A DNA stretch of 37,370 bases from Ureibacillus endophyticus. Its GTDB lineage: Bacteria; Bacillota; Bacilli; Bacillales_A; Planococcaceae. A model generated the notes under the pieces. It did no database searches and was not told where the DNA came from. It was given only the letters and a program-made list of their open reading frames with translations. The DNA is taken from assembly GCF_003628435.1 (NCBI RefSeq), contig NZ_RBZN01000031.1:1-37370 (forward strand), in the 5' to 3' direction. The position numbers were made by a program, and so were the translations under genes. Shown piece by piece: positions 16,246 through 25,164 of this stretch (within the stretch, counting starts at the first letter, position 1; the number at the start of each line of letters is the position of its first letter).

Positions 16246-16680
16246 CTATTCCTCTAAGCTTTTTCTTAATAAATGGAGCTTTTCATTAATCTCATTTGAT
16301 ACTTTCTTATCTTGTTGCCAAGAGAGTAGACGGACTATGCAATAAATGACTGCAATCTGAATGGCAAGAATGGATTTGCTTATTACACTATCTACAATTC
16401 CAGTTATTGAAGCAAGAGTAATTAATAATGCCTCTAATGCTAAGAAATGAATCACCATTCTTATACGACTGTTTTTTTCACTTAAATTATTTGGAGAATA
16501 TAGTATAAACCCAAGTAGTGAAGCGAAAAATGAAAATGCCATCACAATATAAATGGATTTCAAATCGAAAGAGGCTTCTGGATAATATAGTTGGCGTAAA
16601 AACGTAAGGATTATAATAATCAGCGCAAAAATAATTAGGAATTGCTGAAGTACCTTTTTGATAAATTCAGATAACTGCAT
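16246..16680 (-). CDS. DUF3021 family membrane protein, partner of the LytTR regulator
   Basis: The 144-residue protein has four hydrophobic segments (about 12-30, 42-60, 75-95, 105-125) and a charged C-terminal tail, as in DUF3021. An upstream in-frame ATG at 16704 falls inside the LytTR gene; GAGGAGG lies 7 nt before ATG 16680, which is the better start. The stop of the LytTR gene is 13 bases upstream, so the two form an operon. In streptococcal LytTR regulatory systems (such as HdrRM and BrsRM) a membrane protein restrains the co-encoded LytTR regulator; the same job is inferred here. Confidence 0.83.
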   Translation of the reverse strand: MQLSEFIKKVLQQFLIIFALIIIILTFLRQLYYPEASFDLKSIYIVMAFSFFASLLGFILYSPNNLSEKNSRIRMVIHFLALEALLITLASITGIVDSVISKSILAIQIAVIYCIVRLLSWQQDKKVSNEINEKLHLLRKSLEE

Positions 16681-16693
16681 TTTTTTCCTCCTC

Positions 16694-17131
16694 TTATAAA
16701 CCAAGCATCGTTTTAAGATTTGGTACGTACTTACGAGAAATCATAAGACGTTCTCCATTATCAAGTAGTGCTTCAAATCTACCGCTAAAGGAAGGTGAAA
16801 TGTGAGAGATTTTAGCAATATTAATAATAGTTGATTTTGATGCTCGGAAAAATTTTTTCCCTTTGTACATTTCTTCAATTTCATAAAGTTTGTTTTTCAC
16901 TTCATATACTTTGTCTTTGCAATAAATAAAAACTTTCCCTTCTACTGCCTCAAAATAATACACATCTCGAAGTTTAACTTGATGATATTTATCATTTTCA
17001 TGACCAACTATAGTAGTGAGATTCAATTTTAATTGATTCACAATCTGATTGATTTCATTATTTACTTCATGACATCGAATACAAATTTCCTCTTCTTGGT
17101 TTTTATTAATCACTTCGATCAAAACTTTCAT
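16694..17131 (-). CDS. LytTR DNA-binding domain regulator
   Basis: The 145-residue protein is a stand-alone LytTR regulator without a receiver domain. The LytTR domain covers about residues 45-145, with VKLRDVYYFEAVEGKVFIYC, FFRASKSTIINIAKISHISP and ERLMISRKYVPNLKTMLGL. The N-terminal 40 residues are unassigned. The ATG at 17131 has TGAGG 7 nt upstream; an in-frame GTG at 17143 overlaps that signal. It is co-transcribed with the DUF3021 gene. Two GCATT direct repeats 17 bases apart lie about 55-75 bases upstream and could be its own binding site. Confidence 0.88.
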   Translation of the reverse strand: MKVLIEVINKNQEEEICIRCHEVNNEINQIVNQLKLNLTTIVGHENDKYHQVKLRDVYYFEAVEGKVFIYCKDKVYEVKNKLYEIEEMYKGKKFFRASKSTIINIAKISHISPSFSGRFEALLDNGERLMISRKYVPNLKTMLGL

Positions 17132-17268
17132 AACATGCCTCACTTTATAAATGGCTTTAATAGAATTTTAATTCATAGAAGGAAAATGCGAAATTCAAAT
17201 TAATGCCAAATAATAATTAAAGCTGTATAATGGGAGCGGAATTCGTACTACTGAAGGGAGATAAGTAT

Positions 17269-17994
17269 ATGGCACAATCATTAACAGGAAAAGTTGCATT
17301 TATCACAGGAGCAGCAAGAGGAATTGGGAAGGCAACTGCATTACTTTTAGCAAAAGAAGGAGTAAACATTGGTTTAGTTGCAAGAACTGAATCATCTTTA
17401 AAAGATGTGGCTTCAGAAATTGAAAGTTTTGGTGTGAAAGTAGCGTATGCTGTAGCCGATGTATCGTCAAAGGAGCAAGTGGATACAGCAATTGCCTTTT
17501 TAACAGAAACATTAGGAACTGCGGATATTTTAATTAATAATGCAGGTATTGCATCTTTCGCTTCTGTTTTAGATATGGATCCTGAAGAATGGAAAAAAAT
17601 TATTGATGTGAACTTAATGGGTACGTACTATGTAACTCGTGCTGTATTACCACAGTTAATTGAGAAAAATGGTGGGGATATCATTAATATATCATCGACA
17701 AATGGTTTAAGCGGTGCTGCTACTTCAAGTGCTTATAGTGCATCAAAGTTTGGTGTTATTGGGTTCACTGAATCACTAGCACAAGAAGTTCGCCGAAATA
17801 ATATTCGAGTTTCTGCTTTAACTCCAAGTACAGTTGCTACAGATTTAGCCCTCGACTTAAATTTAATTAAAGAAAATAATGAGAGCAAGTTAATGCAACC
17901 TGAAGATATCGCAGAATTTATCGTGAATCAATTAAAGTTAAATCCACGTATTTATGTAAAAACAGCGAGTTTTATTGCAACTAATCCGTATTAA
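17269..17994 (+). CDS. SDR family oxidoreductase, FabG-like (3-oxoacyl-ACP reductase type)
   Basis: The 241-residue classical short-chain dehydrogenase has the cofactor loop TGAARGIG (13-20), NNAG (90-93), Ser in INISSTNG (142-143) and YSASK with Tyr156 and Lys160. [10 protein letters not shown] follows as the conserved post-catalytic segment. Arg40 in VARTES suggests NADPH preference. Relatives are annotated 3-ketoacyl-ACP reductases; without a fatty acid cluster nearby the true substrate is uncertain. The ATG at 17269 follows GAAGGGAG by 7 nt; the in-frame ATG at 17230 lacks a ribosome binding site. Confidence 0.88.
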   Translation: MAQSLTGKVAFITGAARGIGKATALLLAKEGVNIGLVARTESSLKDVASEIESFGVKVAYAVADVSSKEQVDTAIAFLTETLGTADILINNAGIASFASVLDMDPEEWKKIIDVNLMGTYYVTRAVLPQLIEKNGGDIINISSTNGLSGAATSSAYSASKFGVIGFTESLAQEVRRNNIRVSALTPSTVATDLALDLNLIKENNESKLMQPEDIAEFIVNQLKLNPRIYVKTASFIATNPY

Positions 17995-18073
17995 TTAGAT
18001 ATAAACTAGTTAGCCTTAATCAAGAAAGTACTATAAACTATGAACTATAATATTTTTGTTGGAGGATTAACTA

Positions 18074-18214
18074 GTGAATTTAAAAAAGAAATGGATTGTA
18101 TTTTTCGGTGTAATTATCATTCTTATTGCCGGAATTTTAGATATTAAATTTCAAGGATTATTCTTTCAGATGCTACCTGAATCTATGCAATCCTTCCTAA
18201 GTGATTTATTTTAA
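18074..18214 (+). CDS. 46-residue single-pass membrane protein, function unknown
   Basis: GTG at 18074 follows TTGGAGG by 8 nt and opens a 46-codon frame. The protein begins MNLKKKW, has a hydrophobic helix (about 8-22, IVFFGVIIILIAGIL) and a short amphipathic tail rich in Phe and Leu ending SFLSDLF. The strong ribosome binding site and the terminator 13 bases after the stop support a real gene. It could be co-transcribed with the SDR gene 79 bases upstream. No family was recognised; small-membrane-peptide roles (toxin, regulator of a transporter) are only possibilities. Confidence 0.65.
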   Translation: MNLKKKWIVFFGVIIILIAGILDIKFQGLFFQMLPESMQSFLSDLF

Positions 18215-18226
18215 CAGCAATAATTA

Positions 18227-18268
18227 GTCAGAGAAAATTTACGGAAAGTAAACTTCTCTGGCTTTTTT
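18227..18268 (+). terminator. Intrinsic terminator after the small membrane protein
   Basis: GTCAGAGAA (18227-18235) pairs with TTCTCTGGC (18254-18262), extended inside by TTTAC/GTAAA, then TTTTTT. Confidence 0.85.
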
Positions 18269-18399
18269 ATGTTTTCATTAAAATCTGTCTCTAGTTTTAG
18301 GGTGTCCATTGACAATTATTTTCTCTAATTGTAGGATTCATTTAATAGAAAATAGATTTATATTAAACTAACGTCGATCATCAGAGAGAGGGATTTTAC

Positions 18400-19236
18400 A
18401 TGTGGATTGTAGCAGCATTGATGACAATGTTTTGTTTTGGTATTTCAAATATGATTTTCAAGATTACCTCAGGAAAAGGTTTATCAAAAGTACATTTGCA
18501 GTTTACCTTCTACCTTGCTGCCTTTTTAATCATGCTCTTCTATGGAGTAGTTGTAGAGTTTTCACCCTTTAACGCATTAACGATTATTCTTGGTGCGACC
18601 ATTGGAATATTAAATGCAAACGGAAATATTCAAATGTCTAAGGCTTTTGAAAAAGGACCAGCAAGCATTACTTCTCCATTAATTAGTACAAATACGATTA
18701 TTCCGTTATTAAGCGCGGCACTTATTTTTCATGAACATATTACTCTATTACAATGGATCGGTATTATAGTAATGCTGAGTTCTGCTGCAATTATTCAATA
18801 TGTACCAAGTAACAATATACAAATTGATTATAAGCCATGGCTATATCATATTTTATTATCGATTGGTTCATTTGGTATACTTGGTATACTAATGAAAACT
18901 TCTTCTAACTTACATATTGATTCAGTTAATATTCTTGTCAGTATGTATGGTGGTGGTGCTGTCTATTTATTTATAAATAGCTTCATCATTAAGGAAAAAT
19001 GGCAGCGCACTGAATTTGCATTAGGTACTATGATTGGTTGTATTAGTGTAGTAGGTTATAGTAGTTATTTTTTCGCTTTAAAAACTGGTGTTGCAAGTAT
19101 CGTCTTTCCAATAGTAAGTTTAAGCTGTTTGGTTGTCGTTTTAGGCAGTTGTCTATTATTTAAAGAAAGACTTAAAAGTTATCAAATTATTGGAATTCTT
19201 ACAGCTGTTGCAGGAATTGTATTAACAAAGATCTAA
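18400..19236 (+). CDS. EamA/DMT family transporter
   Basis: The 278-residue protein has about ten membrane helices in two EamA halves (about 1-130 and 148-278). It begins MWIVAALMTMFCFGISNMIF and contains AFEKGPASITSPLISTNTII at the end of the first half and LLFKERLKSYQIIGILTAVA at the end of the second. AGAGAGG precedes the ATG by 8 nt. It is only weakly like the LysR-linked DMT gene in this window and is not a recent duplicate. Substrate unknown. Confidence 0.87.
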   Translation: MWIVAALMTMFCFGISNMIFKITSGKGLSKVHLQFTFYLAAFLIMLFYGVVVEFSPFNALTIILGATIGILNANGNIQMSKAFEKGPASITSPLISTNTIIPLLSAALIFHEHITLLQWIGIIVMLSSAAIIQYVPSNNIQIDYKPWLYHILLSIGSFGILGILMKTSSNLHIDSVNILVSMYGGGAVYLFINSFIIKEKWQRTEFALGTMIGCISVVGYSSYFFALKTGVASIVFPIVSLSCLVVVLGSCLLFKERLKSYQIIGILTAVAGIVLTKI

Positions 19237-19241
19237 TAAGG

Positions 19242-19278
19242 AAGCCACCATTCATTTTCAGAATGGTGGCTTATTTAT
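19242..19278 (+). terminator. Intrinsic terminator of the second DMT gene
   Basis: AAGCCACCATTC (19242-19253) pairs perfectly with GAATGGTGGCTT (19261-19272), followed by ATTTATT. The 284 bases from here to the chemoreceptor hold no convincing gene. Confidence 0.8.
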
Positions 19279-19562
19279 TACAACTTTATTATTCTATCGT
19301 GGTTGTTGCAGTTATAAAATTCAGTATTTCTGACATTAGATTTCACACCTTCACTAAGTGGCATGTAACCAACATTTGTTTTTATGTAGGAAAGAAAGAG
19401 GAGAAACATATTTTAAATGGTAAAATAGTCCAAAAATTTAAAAACCATAAAAAGGTAAAAATATTACTTACAGATAATGTAATATTTTGGTATTATCTTT
19501 TTAATTTAATATTATTGTTCTAATAACGTTTATTAAAATTACCCTTAAGAAGGTGGAAAAAC

Positions 19563-21614
19563 ATGTCGATGTCACTGAAGAAAAAATTAGTTATTCTATT
19601 GATGTTATTAATGACAGCTATCATTGCTTGTACTATACTATTTTCTTTTATTGAGAGTTCAAAGATGAAGAGTAACTCTCAAAAACTAACTAATGAAATT
19701 GATCAGCAATCAAAAGAATTAGTCAGCCAACAATTAGAACAGTTAACAAGTTCGATTTCAAATCATATAGTGACTGTAGAGCAAGAGATTGATAAGAATA
19801 TGTTAAATACAGCCTACCTTATTCAATATATGGACTCTACAAACAGCCTTTCTACTGAAGACTTAGAACAACTAAAACAACAAACAGGGATGGCAGATCT
19901 CTATTTAACAGATGAAAATGGTATTTTTACAACAACTACTGAAGAAGCGGCAGTTGGCCTAAATTTATTTGATATTTGGGATGGATATAAAATGCTTCTT
20001 ACAGGGGAATCTACTTATTTACCTTCCAACTTAAAGATTAAAGAGGAAACAGGAGAAATTTTTAAATTTACTGCAATCCCTAGAACAGATGGTAAAGGCA
20101 TTATAGAAACAGCATTAAATGCTGAAGAAATTGAAAGATCCATCTCAACTTTTATTCAACAAGATAATACGATCCAAAGTCTATTTTTAGTTGATGCATC
20201 TGGTCTTGTATTAACTGAAAATATTAACGGTAATTATGAAGGGAATTGGAAAAAAGGCGTAACAATCAATGATCAAAATGTACAAGCCGTAATGGAAAAT
20301 GGCGAACCCATTTTAAAAGTACAAAAAGAACAAGTTTCTGAGATTTATTACCCAATAAAAGTTGATGGGAAAACGATATACGTCATTTATTCTCAAATTG
20401 ATGCAAATCCATATTTTCTTGCATCATTATCAGCTAATGAAGCGTTAATTGAGGCGCAAGGAGCATTTACAAAATCTAGTACAAATATAGCAATTGCAGT
20501 AATCGTAGTAACAGTGTTATTCATCAGTCTATTAATTTTTATAATTACAAAATTCTCAAACAAACTACAAAGATTCTCTGGAATTTTAAGAAATATGAGA
20601 ACAGAGGGAGATTCTGTTTCTGTAGGTACTAGAGATGAAGTAGAATTGAAAAAAATACAAGAATCTATCCAATATGTAATTGACGAAAGCAAAAATGTAT
20701 TTAAAACAATTGAAAAAAGCACAGAAAATTTAACGTATGTACAAAGTGATTTTAAAGATAAAATGATCCACATGTTAGAAAATATTGGACAACTTTCTCA
20801 GGCAGTTCATGATTCTGCTATTATTAATCAAAAGCAATTAGAAAATGTAGAATTAGGAAATGAAATCGTTTCTAAAATGAGCAATGCAGTAAATCAAGCA
20901 AGTGATATTAACATTAAGTTGAAGGATGTCTCCGTTAAAACAACGAATAATGCTAATAACAGCATTGAGGGACTTAAAAAAATGTCAGACTTTATTAAAA
21001 AGATTGGTTTTGAGACTAACACAAACCAACGAAGACTTGAAAAGCTACAAAATAATTCTACTGAAATTAGTAGCATTATTTCAGTGATTCAAGGAATTTC
21101 TGAACAAACGAATCTCTTAGCTTTAAATGCATCAATTGAAGCAGCAAGAGCAGGAGAAGCTGGGAAAGGTTTTGCTGTAGTAGCAGAAGAAGTTAAAAAG
21201 CTTGCAGAAGACAGCAAAGCTGCTACGGAAAAAATAGGGGAAATTCTACACGAAATTCAAATTGATGTAGCTGCTACAAACGAAGCAAACTTAGAGCTAA
21301 CAGATTTTATAAAAGGTAGTCATACGGATGTAGAAGCATCTGTTGATCAGATTGAAAACTTGATTAGTGAAACGAAAAACACTGCTACTGAAATTAATAA
21401 TTTAAATATGCAATTTGCAATTTTATCATCCAATGAAAAAGATGTTCAACAAATCTTTACCCATTTAAATGAAAGTATTGAAAGAAATGCTGCCAATAGT
21501 GAAGAGTTACTTTCAATGATTATTGAAGTAGAAGAGACATTAGAAAAATTAAAACAATTATTTGAAAAGGTTCATAATAGTACAATTGAGTTAGAACAGG
21601 TAATTGCATATTAA
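19563..21614 (+). CDS. Methyl-accepting chemotaxis protein with periplasmic-type Cache sensor
   Basis: The 683-residue protein has a first membrane segment (about 9-30), an extracytoplasmic sensor (about 31-305) with the dCache-like strand [16 protein letters not shown] and a second [15 protein letters not shown] unit, a second membrane segment (about 307-331), a poorly conserved HAMP-like linker (about 332-385) and a long cytoplasmic coiled coil. The signalling hairpin [20 protein letters not shown] followed by [20 protein letters not shown] (511-550) is canonical and binds CheA/CheW. AGAAGGTGG precedes the ATG. The ligand is unknown. It is monocistronic. Confidence 0.95.
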   Translation: MSMSLKKKLVILLMLLMTAIIACTILFSFIESSKMKSNSQKLTNEIDQQSKELVSQQLEQLTSSISNHIVTVEQEIDKNMLNTAYLIQYMDSTNSLSTEDLEQLKQQTGMADLYLTDENGIFTTTTEEAAVGLNLFDIWDGYKMLLTGESTYLPSNLKIKEETGEIFKFTAIPRTDGKGIIETALNAEEIERSISTFIQQDNTIQSLFLVDASGLVLTENINGNYEGNWKKGVTINDQNVQAVMENGEPILKVQKEQVSEIYYPIKVDGKTIYVIYSQIDANPYFLASLSANEALIEAQGAFTKSSTNIAIAVIVVTVLFISLLIFIITKFSNKLQRFSGILRNMRTEGDSVSVGTRDEVELKKIQESIQYVIDESKNVFKTIEKSTENLTYVQSDFKDKMIHMLENIGQLSQAVHDSAIINQKQLENVELGNEIVSKMSNAVNQASDINIKLKDVSVKTTNNANNSIEGLKKMSDFIKKIGFETNTNQRRLEKLQNNSTEISSIISVIQGISEQTNLLALNASIEAARAGEAGKGFAVVAEEVKKLAEDSKAATEKIGEILHEIQIDVAATNEANLELTDFIKGSHTDVEASVDQIENLISETKNTATEINNLNMQFAILSSNEKDVQQIFTHLNESIERNAANSEELLSMIIEVEETLEKLKQLFEKVHNSTIELEQVIAY

Positions 21615-21620
21615 TAAATA

Positions 21621-21656
21621 ACCCACTCGAATCCTATCGAGTGGGTATGTTTTTTT
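21621..21656 (+). terminator. Intrinsic terminator of the chemoreceptor gene
   Basis: CCCACTCGA (21622-21630) pairs perfectly with TCGAGTGGG (21637-21645), followed by ATG and seven T. Confidence 0.88.
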
Positions 21657-21741
21657 AAAACTTACATATATATTTAGATTAATGTATGTCCTAGCTTGTT
21701 ACTTTTAATTAGAATAAAATGATAATTAAGGAATGATGAAA

Positions 21742-22383
21742 ATGTTTAAAGTAATGGGGGAGAATATGTTCTTAGAAAAACTGAAAAATCAAATACAGCA
21801 GAATAAATTTCATTTTATCGGTGAAGAGACAGCTTTTAAGTCAGCAGTTTTGATTCCCCTTGTGGAAATAGAAAATGAATGGCATATCCTTTTTGAAGTA
21901 CGTTCCTTCACTTTGAGAAAGCAACCTGGGGATATTAGTTTTCCTGGTGGAAAGATTGATGATACAGACTCATCTCCACTAGCTGCTGCTTTAAGGGAAA
22001 CTTCCGAGGAGCTTGGCATAAATCCTAAAACAATAAATGTTATTGGTGAATTAAGCCCCTATATTGCATCCCCTTCATTTGTCGTATATCCTTCTGTTGC
22101 AACACTGGATTATCATCAGCTTTCGTTCAATAAAGATGAAGTCGAAGAGGTGTTTACAGTACCTGTTAAATGGCTTTTACAATATGAGCCTTATATGCAC
22201 TCAGTATCTGTTGAAATTGCTCCTAAAGCTGATTTCCCGTTTGAAAAAATTATGAATGGAGCAAATTATCAGTGGAGAACTCGTTCTATAGAAGAATGGT
22301 TCTTTGATTATGGAAAATATACCATTTGGGGATTAACAGCAAGAATTTTAAAACACTTTGTTGAGCAATTAAAGAAACTGTAG
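21742..22383 (+). CDS. Nudix hydrolase, CoA pyrophosphatase type
   Basis: The protein (213 residues from this start) has the CoA-diphosphatase signature upstream of the Nudix box (LFEVRSFTLRKQPGDISFPGG) and the box GGKIDDTDSSPLAAALRETS-EELGI with metal-binding Glu residues in RETSEELG. Such enzymes cleave CoA to phosphopantetheine and 3',5'-ADP. Several in-frame ATGs compete: 21733/21736, 21742 (AAGGA 9 nt upstream) and 21766 (GGGGG 5 nt upstream, giving 205 residues). The start is therefore uncertain. B. subtilis YeaB-like proteins are similar in length. Confidence 0.85.
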   Translation: MFKVMGENMFLEKLKNQIQQNKFHFIGEETAFKSAVLIPLVEIENEWHILFEVRSFTLRKQPGDISFPGGKIDDTDSSPLAAALRETSEELGINPKTINVIGELSPYIASPSFVVYPSVATLDYHQLSFNKDEVEEVFTVPVKWLLQYEPYMHSVSVEIAPKADFPFEKIMNGANYQWRTRSIEEWFFDYGKYTIWGLTARILKHFVEQLKKL

Positions 22384-22531
22384 TTTATATTTGATGAGAG
22401 TCTCAAAACAAATTTTCAGACACTCCCGTTTCCCATATTACTAAATCCTATGTATACATATTTTGTGTTCCTCTTTACAATACTATGCTTTAGATAAGCA
22501 TTATCTAATCTAAAAAGAGAGGAAGGGAAAT

Positions 22532-22807
22532 ATGGCAAAACATACGGATCAAAGTTGGAAACAAGATCACCCAAGTACTTTATTTAGTAACTCTGTTCAA
22601 AAGGCAGACCGCGCAGTTAAGCAGGCAATGTCACACCCACAAGAAATTGCGGTAGAGCATGCATTTAATGCCATTTCACATGCAGAGAATGCAAAAATGA
22701 ATGCAATAGAACATAATGAACATATGGATATCATCGAGCAAAATATAGCACATTTAGAACAATTGAAACAGCAAATCGAGGAAGTACAAGATATAGTGGA
22801 AGATTAA
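22532..22807 (+). CDS. Small helical protein of unknown function
   Basis: The 91-residue hydrophilic protein is rich in His, Gln, Ala and Glu. After an N-terminal MAKHTDQSWKQDHPSTLF it consists of amphipathic helices (about 22-90), with VKQAMSHPQEIAVEHAFNAI and a C-terminal coiled-coil-like HLEQLKQQIEEVQDIVED. There is no signal peptide or membrane segment. The start is well set by AGAGGAAGG 7 nt upstream and a strong terminator follows. No family was recognised with confidence; the composition recalls small sporulation- or stress-associated proteins of Bacillales, which is only an impression. Confidence 0.75.
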   Translation: MAKHTDQSWKQDHPSTLFSNSVQKADRAVKQAMSHPQEIAVEHAFNAISHAENAKMNAIEHNEHMDIIEQNIAHLEQLKQQIEEVQDIVED

Positions 22808-22815
22808 TTAATAGG

Positions 22816-22855
22816 AACGTTATTCTGCTCCAAAGGGGCAGAATAACGTTTTTTA
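22816..22855 (+). terminator. Intrinsic terminator
   Basis: AACGTTATTCTGC (22816-22828) pairs perfectly with GCAGAATAACGTT (22838-22850), followed by TTTT. Confidence 0.9.
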
Positions 22856-23169
22856 TTGTCTGTATATGGACATGTGTACTATTTAATAAGATGTTCTACT
22901 AGGAATGAGATATACTAAATATTTGAATTACTATGTCACAAATTAATTGTCACTTTTTATTGAACTAAACTGTAAAAGGTATGAAATTTTCTCTTACTTG
23001 TATATCTTTGGATATAGGTGCAAATAATGATGGCTTAAATTTTATTGTATTAATGGTATAATAGGTCACGTTAGTAATCTTACTTTAAATTTTTACTTTG
23101 TTTTTAATGATTTTATTTGAAACATCTTTTCACTAGCATTTTATAGGTATTATCATATAATAGTAGATA
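22856..23169. other. AT-rich intergenic stretch upstream of mqo
   Basis: No open frame or RNA gene was recognised. Two short dyads are present: TATATC-TTTG-GATATA (23001-23016) and AGTAA-TC-TTACT around 23072-23083. They could be operator sites for mqo regulation, but there is no further support. Confidence 0.3.
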
Positions 23170-23261
23170 TTTCAATCTATAAATATTAGTGTTATACTAT
23201 ATTGAAGATTTAATAGATACAGAAAAGGTGTGTTCTAGGACAGTCGACTTTTGAAACACCT
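23170..23261 (+). promoter_or_regulatory. mqo promoter candidate and leader stem-loop
   Basis: A -10 box TATACT (23193-23198) has a poor -35 TTTCAA 17 nt upstream. In the predicted leader AGGTGTgTTC (23226-23235) can pair with GAAACACCT (23253-23261) around a loop of about 17 nt, ending 54 bases before the mqo start. The hairpin has no T-run. No known riboswitch class was recognised. Confidence 0.4.
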
Positions 23262-23314
23262 AAGGAGAGCGCCTACATCTTTTTTGAAAAATAGGGGAGA
23301 TAAGGAAGGTTATT

Positions 23315-24838
23315 ATGAGTAACAGACATGAACAAACAGACGTTATCTTAATCGGTGCTGGGATTATGAGTGCGACTTTGGGAACGTTACTAAAAGAATT
23401 AGTACCAGAATGGGAAATTAAAGTGTTTGAAAAGCTCGAAAAAGCTGGAGAAGAAAGCTCTAACGAATGGAATAATGCAGGTACAGGTCACTCTGCGTTA
23501 TGTGAGCTAAACTATACTGTTCAAAAACCAGATGGCTCTGTAGATATTAGCAAAGCTCTTAAAATCAATGAACAGTTCCAACTTTCAAGACAGTTCTGGG
23601 CATATCTAGTTGAAAAAGGCTTAATTCGTAACCCACAAGATTTTATTATGCCTCTACCACACTTAAGTTATGTACATGGGGCAGATAACGTTAAATTCTT
23701 AAAAAATCGTTTCGATGCAATGTCAAAAAGTCATCTATTCGAAGGTATGGAATTCTCTGATGATCCAGAGACACTAAAAGAATGGATTCCACTTATGATG
23801 AAGGATCGTGTATTCAACGAGCCATTAGCAGCTACAAAAATTGACTCTGGTACAGACGTAAACTTCGGAGCTTTAACACGTATGCTTGTTGACAACTTAG
23901 CACAACAAAATGTTGAAGTTAACTACAAACACAGCGTTCATAGCTTAAAACGTACTAATGATGGTCAATGGGAAGTTGTAGTACATGACCTTGATGGTTG
24001 CAAAGCGAAATATTATAAAGCGAAATTTGTATTCCTAGGCGCTGGTGGAGGAAGCTTAGAATTACTACAAAAATCTGGTATTCCTGAAGGTAAACATATT
24101 GGTGGATTCCCTGTTAGTGGATTATTCTTAGTTTGTAATAACCCAGAAATCGCAGAACAACACCATGCAAAAGTTTACGGAAAAGCGGCAGTTGGTGCAC
24201 CACCAATGTCAGTTCCTCACCTTGATACAAGATATATTGATGGTAAAAAATCATTATTATTCGGACCGTTTGCTGGATTCTCACCTAAATTCTTAAAAAC
24301 TGGTTCATATATGGATTTATTTGCTTCAATCAAACCACATAACCTTACAACGTTATTAGCAGCAGGCGTTAAAGAAATGCCTTTAACAAAATACTTAATT
24401 CAACAACTTATGCTTTCAAAAGAGCAACGTATTGAAGAATTACGTGAGTTTATCCCTAATGCTAAATCAGATGATTGGGATATCGTTATTGCTGGTCAAC
24501 GTGTACAAGTTATTAAAGATACTGAAGCTGGTAAAGGTACGCTACAATTCGGTACTGAAGTTGTAAGTGCTGCTGACGGTTCAATTGCAGCATTACTTGG
24601 TGCATCACCAGGTGCTTCTACAGCTGTTCACGTAATGCTTGAAGTAATGAAAAAATGTTTCCCACAAGAAATGAAAGGCTGGGAACCAAAAATCAAAAAA
24701 ATGATTCCATCTTACGGTGTATCATTAGTAGAAAATCCAAAACTTTTCAAAGAACTTCTTGATTCAACTGCTAAAACTCTAGGTTTAGATAAAGATCAAG
24801 CAACTTCTAATGAAGAGAAAGTATTAGAAACAGTTTAA
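23315..24838 (+). CDS. mqo: Malate:quinone oxidoreductase
   Basis: The 507-residue FAD enzyme oxidises L-malate to oxaloacetate and passes electrons to the quinone pool at the inner face of the membrane. It starts with the dinucleotide motif [13 protein letters not shown] (11-23) and continues with the family blocks [20 protein letters not shown] and [29 protein letters not shown] in the middle and [20 protein letters not shown] near the end are also typical. Length matches the family. AAGGAAGG lies 5 nt before the ATG. Codon use is clearly biased to frequent codons, which suggests high expression. It is monocistronic with its own terminator. Confidence 0.96.
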   Translation: MSNRHEQTDVILIGAGIMSATLGTLLKELVPEWEIKVFEKLEKAGEESSNEWNNAGTGHSALCELNYTVQKPDGSVDISKALKINEQFQLSRQFWAYLVEKGLIRNPQDFIMPLPHLSYVHGADNVKFLKNRFDAMSKSHLFEGMEFSDDPETLKEWIPLMMKDRVFNEPLAATKIDSGTDVNFGALTRMLVDNLAQQNVEVNYKHSVHSLKRTNDGQWEVVVHDLDGCKAKYYKAKFVFLGAGGGSLELLQKSGIPEGKHIGGFPVSGLFLVCNNPEIAEQHHAKVYGKAAVGAPPMSVPHLDTRYIDGKKSLLFGPFAGFSPKFLKTGSYMDLFASIKPHNLTTLLAAGVKEMPLTKYLIQQLMLSKEQRIEELREFIPNAKSDDWDIVIAGQRVQVIKDTEAGKGTLQFGTEVVSAADGSIAALLGASPGASTAVHVMLEVMKKCFPQEMKGWEPKIKKMIPSYGVSLVENPKLFKELLDSTAKTLGLDKDQATSNEEKVLETV

Positions 24839-24846
24839 TAAACTTT

Positions 24847-24883
24847 GAACCTTTAATCATCCTGATGGTTAAAGGTTCTTTTC
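24847..24883 (+). terminator. Intrinsic terminator of mqo
   Basis: GAACCTTTAATCATC pairs with GATGGTTAAAGGTTC (one wobble) around a 2-nt loop, followed by TTTTCT. Confidence 0.85.
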
Positions 24884-24946
24884 TAATTAAAATACCCTGA
24901 AACTTTAAATATAAACTTAACGCTAAGTTAAAATTTTATAAGTTAT

Positions 24947-24975
24947 TTGACGTTCATTTCTGTTTCATATATTAT
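24947..24975 (+). promoter_or_regulatory. Sigma-A promoter of the queF leader
   Basis: TTGACG (24947-24952) and TATTAT (24970-24975) are 17 nt apart, placing a start near 24982, about 30 bases before the preQ1 aptamer. A dyad AACTTA-ACGC-TAAGTT (24914-24929) lies just upstream. Confidence 0.65.
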
Positions 24976-25010
24976 TATTTTAGTAAAAGAATGTCCCGTA
25001 CTTGAACGGG

Positions 25011-25049
25011 AGAGGTTCATAGCTGAAACCCTCTATAAAAAACTATGGA
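25011..25049 (+). promoter_or_regulatory. preQ1-I riboswitch aptamer upstream of queF
   Basis: The core AGAGGTTCATAGCTGAAACC then CTCTATAAAAAACTA matches the preQ1-I consensus: stem AGAGG/CCTCT (25011-25015 with 25029-25033), the C/U-rich loop, and the A-rich tail whose ACTAT folds back on the loop ATAG to form the H-type pseudoknot. Binding of preQ1 is expected to lower expression of queF. Confidence 0.92.
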
Positions 25050-25094
25050 AACATGTCTATTACGCCATGTCCATAATTGGATGTGGCTTTTTAT
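25044..25094 (+). terminator. Riboswitch expression platform: antiterminator/terminator
   Basis: GCCATGTCCA (25064-25073) pairs with TGGATGTGGC (25078-25087), all ten pairs allowing G-U, followed by TTTTTAT. TATGGA (25044-25049), part of the aptamer tail, can instead pair with TCCATA (25070-25075) in the terminator 5' arm. preQ1-bound pseudoknot would thus release the terminator. Confidence 0.78.
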
Positions 25095-25118
25095 ATGTTT
25101 TTATCATTTTTTATAGAC

Positions 25119-25164
25119 GCCTCTCTTACAAGTATTGGGAAACATACATAAGGGAGGCTTTTTT
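25119..25164 (+). promoter_or_regulatory. Second leader hairpin covering the queF ribosome binding site
   Basis: GCCTCTCTTA (25119-25128) pairs with TAAGGGAGGC (25149-25158), and six T run straight into the queF ATG at 25165. The 3' arm contains AGGGAGG, the Shine-Dalgarno, so the stem would both block translation and resemble a second intrinsic terminator. Confidence 0.7.

Noticed and set aside
13725-19236. The two DMT transporters as a recent duplication
   Set aside because: They differ in length and share only family-level features.
19472-19505. AGATAAT/ATTATCT hairpin with T-run upstream of the chemoreceptor
   Set aside because: The stem is pure AT-rich and weak, no gene ends there, and no riboswitch pattern such as cyclic-di-GMP-I was found.
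19263-19523. 86-codon plus-strand frame after the second DMT gene
   Set aside because: It starts inside the terminator hairpin, has no ribosome binding site and its composition is not protein-like.
21742-22807. Nudix gene and the downstream 91-residue gene as an operon
   Set aside because: They are 148 bases apart, with a promoter-sized gap and no shared theme, so co-transcription is not supported.
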